Of a stretch of 5,757 nucleotides of DNA, positions 5,176-5,757 are shown in pieces. Origin of the DNA: JBDHZK01 sp039811865. Lineage in GTDB: Bacteria; Actinomycetota; Actinomycetes; Propionibacteriales; Propionibacteriaceae. The first letter of the stretch is position 1. Every line of letters starts with the position of its first letter. The stretch covers positions 1 through 5,757 of the forward strand of contig JBDHZK010000151.1 in the NCBI GenBank assembly GCA_039811865.1, written 5' to 3'. The position numbers and the translations under genes were made by a program. The notes beneath the pieces are model-generated. The model saw nothing but the letters and a program-made list of their open reading frames with translations, made no database searches and was not told where the DNA came from.

Positions 5176-5757
5176 GCACTGGAGGTTCGGGCGACGTCCC
5201 GGGCCGCCGGCTGCTGCCCGCGTCCAGACCGTCCAGGACGAATTGCCAGGTGCGCTCCACCGCGTCCGAGTCGAACTGAGCCGGACGTCCCGGCGCCGCG
5301 AACCCGTGCGGCACGCCGTCCAGGACGAGCATGCGGTGCGGCACCTGCGCCTCGGTGAGGCGCAGCTCAACGCCCTCGATGTCGGCCGCGACCAGGTTGT
5401 CGGCCGTCCCGGCCGCGAACAGAACGAGGGCATCGCGCAAGCGTTCGGCGTCGGCGAGCGGCGGCGGGCCCGCAACGGGAGCGCCACCGTTGAGGGTCCA
5501 GCCCGGGTACACCGCGGCCACGACGTCGAAGGTGAGCCGCGTTGCCGCGACCAGGCCGAGATAGCCACCCGCGCTGAACCCGACCAGGGCGGACGTCCCG
5601 GGCGCGACCTCCGCAAGCAGCCGCTGCGCCGCTGCGATGTCGGCGACCACCTCGTCCGAGTCCAGCCCGCGCAGCAAAGCGAACCCGCGCCGCCGACCCC
5701 CGTCGGAGTAGGGCAGGGCCAGTCGCGGCTCAGCCCGCCAGTACAGGTCCACCGCCG
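5105..5757 (-). CDS. Dienelactone hydrolase family alpha/beta hydrolase, partial (N-terminus beyond window)
   Basis: The frame stays open to the right edge. The first visible residues, AVDLYWR, match the internal APDLYxR segment of the family, so the GTG at 5752 is not the true start. Counting that Val as residue 1, the nucleophile elbow is GFSAGG with S60, where classical dienelactone hydrolase has Cys in GFCxGG. The likely acid is D118 in FAAGTADN, and the histidine is H149 in GVPHGF. The triad is therefore complete as Ser-Asp-His. Family members hydrolyse esters or lactones in the cytoplasm; the substrate here is unknown. The recognisable domain ends near residue 178. The last 37 or so residues (SSRRPGTSPEPPV to the stop) look like low-complexity tail encoded by less GC-rich, structured DNA. 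The gene converges on the DUF2332 gene with an 8-bp gap between stops. Confidence 0.87.
   Translation of the reverse strand, partial: AVDLYWRAEPRLALPYSDGGRRRGFALLRGLDSDEVVADIAAAQRLLAEVAPGTSALVGFSAGGYLGLVAATRLTFDVVAAVYPGWTLNGGAPVAGPPPLADAERLRDALVLFAAGTADNLVAADIEGVELRLTEAQVPHRMLVLDGVPHGFAAPGRPAQFDSDAVERTWQFVLDGLDAGSSRRPGTSPEPPVLNHDSELPPAHRIRSETGNRRRD
5129..5190. repeat. Imperfect tandem repeat of 27-30 bp
   Basis: Two units, starting at 5129 and 5159, share TTCGGA-N8-TG-N-GC-N-CTGGAGG, 17 of 27 positions by my alignment. A third TTCGG opens at 5186. TTCGG also occurs at 5099, so the motif recurs at 5099, 5129, 5159 and 5186 (steps of 30, 30 and 27). The repeat lies in the tail codons of the hydrolase gene and overlaps the foldable junction. 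It is too short and too divergent to be a CRISPR array. Confidence 0.4.

Noticed and set aside
5099..5190. Phased TTCGG motif as a mini CRISPR array
   Set aside because: The shared part is only 5-6 bases across all copies, the units diverge strongly, and no cas gene is present.

Overview
The window comes from a high-GC Gram-positive bacterium, most likely an actinomycete (Actinomycetota). GC content is roughly 70%, third codon positions are strongly G/C, one gene starts with GTG, and the families seen (DUF2231-Rieske fusion, DesK/NarL-type two-component pair, DUF2332, dienelactone hydrolase) are common in that phylum. I cannot name the genus from the sequence.

Layout, left to right. (1) Positions 1-686, minus strand: the N-terminal 228 residues of a membrane-anchored Rieske iron-sulfur protein (DUF2231 membrane domain plus Rieske domain), cut by the window edge just inside the first cluster-binding motif. 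(2) Positions 687-1159: a 473-bp divergent intergenic region with no convincing gene. It holds an unusually ordered set of cis elements: a 14-bp perfect inverted repeat whose copies lie 175 and 169 bp from the two divergent start codons, a CRP-like palindrome, and short stem-loops. (3) Positions 1160-5096, plus strand: a compact run of four genes. They encode a CPBP-type intramembrane glutamic protease, a DesK/NarL-type sensor histidine kinase (4-nt gap), its LuxR/NarL-type response regulator (ATGA overlap), and a DUF2332 protein (37-nt gap, GTG start, no clear ribosome binding site). (4) Positions 5105-5757, minus strand: the C-terminal part of a dienelactone hydrolase-family alpha/beta hydrolase with a serine nucleophile, convergent with the operon and cut by the right edge. 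(5) Positions 5105-5175: a relatively AT-rich stretch that can fold into a three-helix structure on either strand. It begins 8 nt after the operon's stop codon and lies inside the odd C-terminal tail of the hydrolase gene, so it may be a shared terminator.

How the genes may work together. The tight packing suggests that the protease, kinase and regulator are made together, so the protease is a candidate modulator or output of this membrane signalling system. The kinase has arginine where the HisKA_3 phosphatase motif usually has Gln or His, which predicts weak phosphatase activity. The repeated element between the Rieske gene and the operon suggests that one regulator, possibly the encoded response regulator, controls both directions. 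That last link is inference only.

The least familiar items are the protease/two-component/DUF2332 operon, the symmetric divergent control region and the structured convergent junction. No tRNA, rRNA, CRISPR array, insertion sequence or phage gene was seen.
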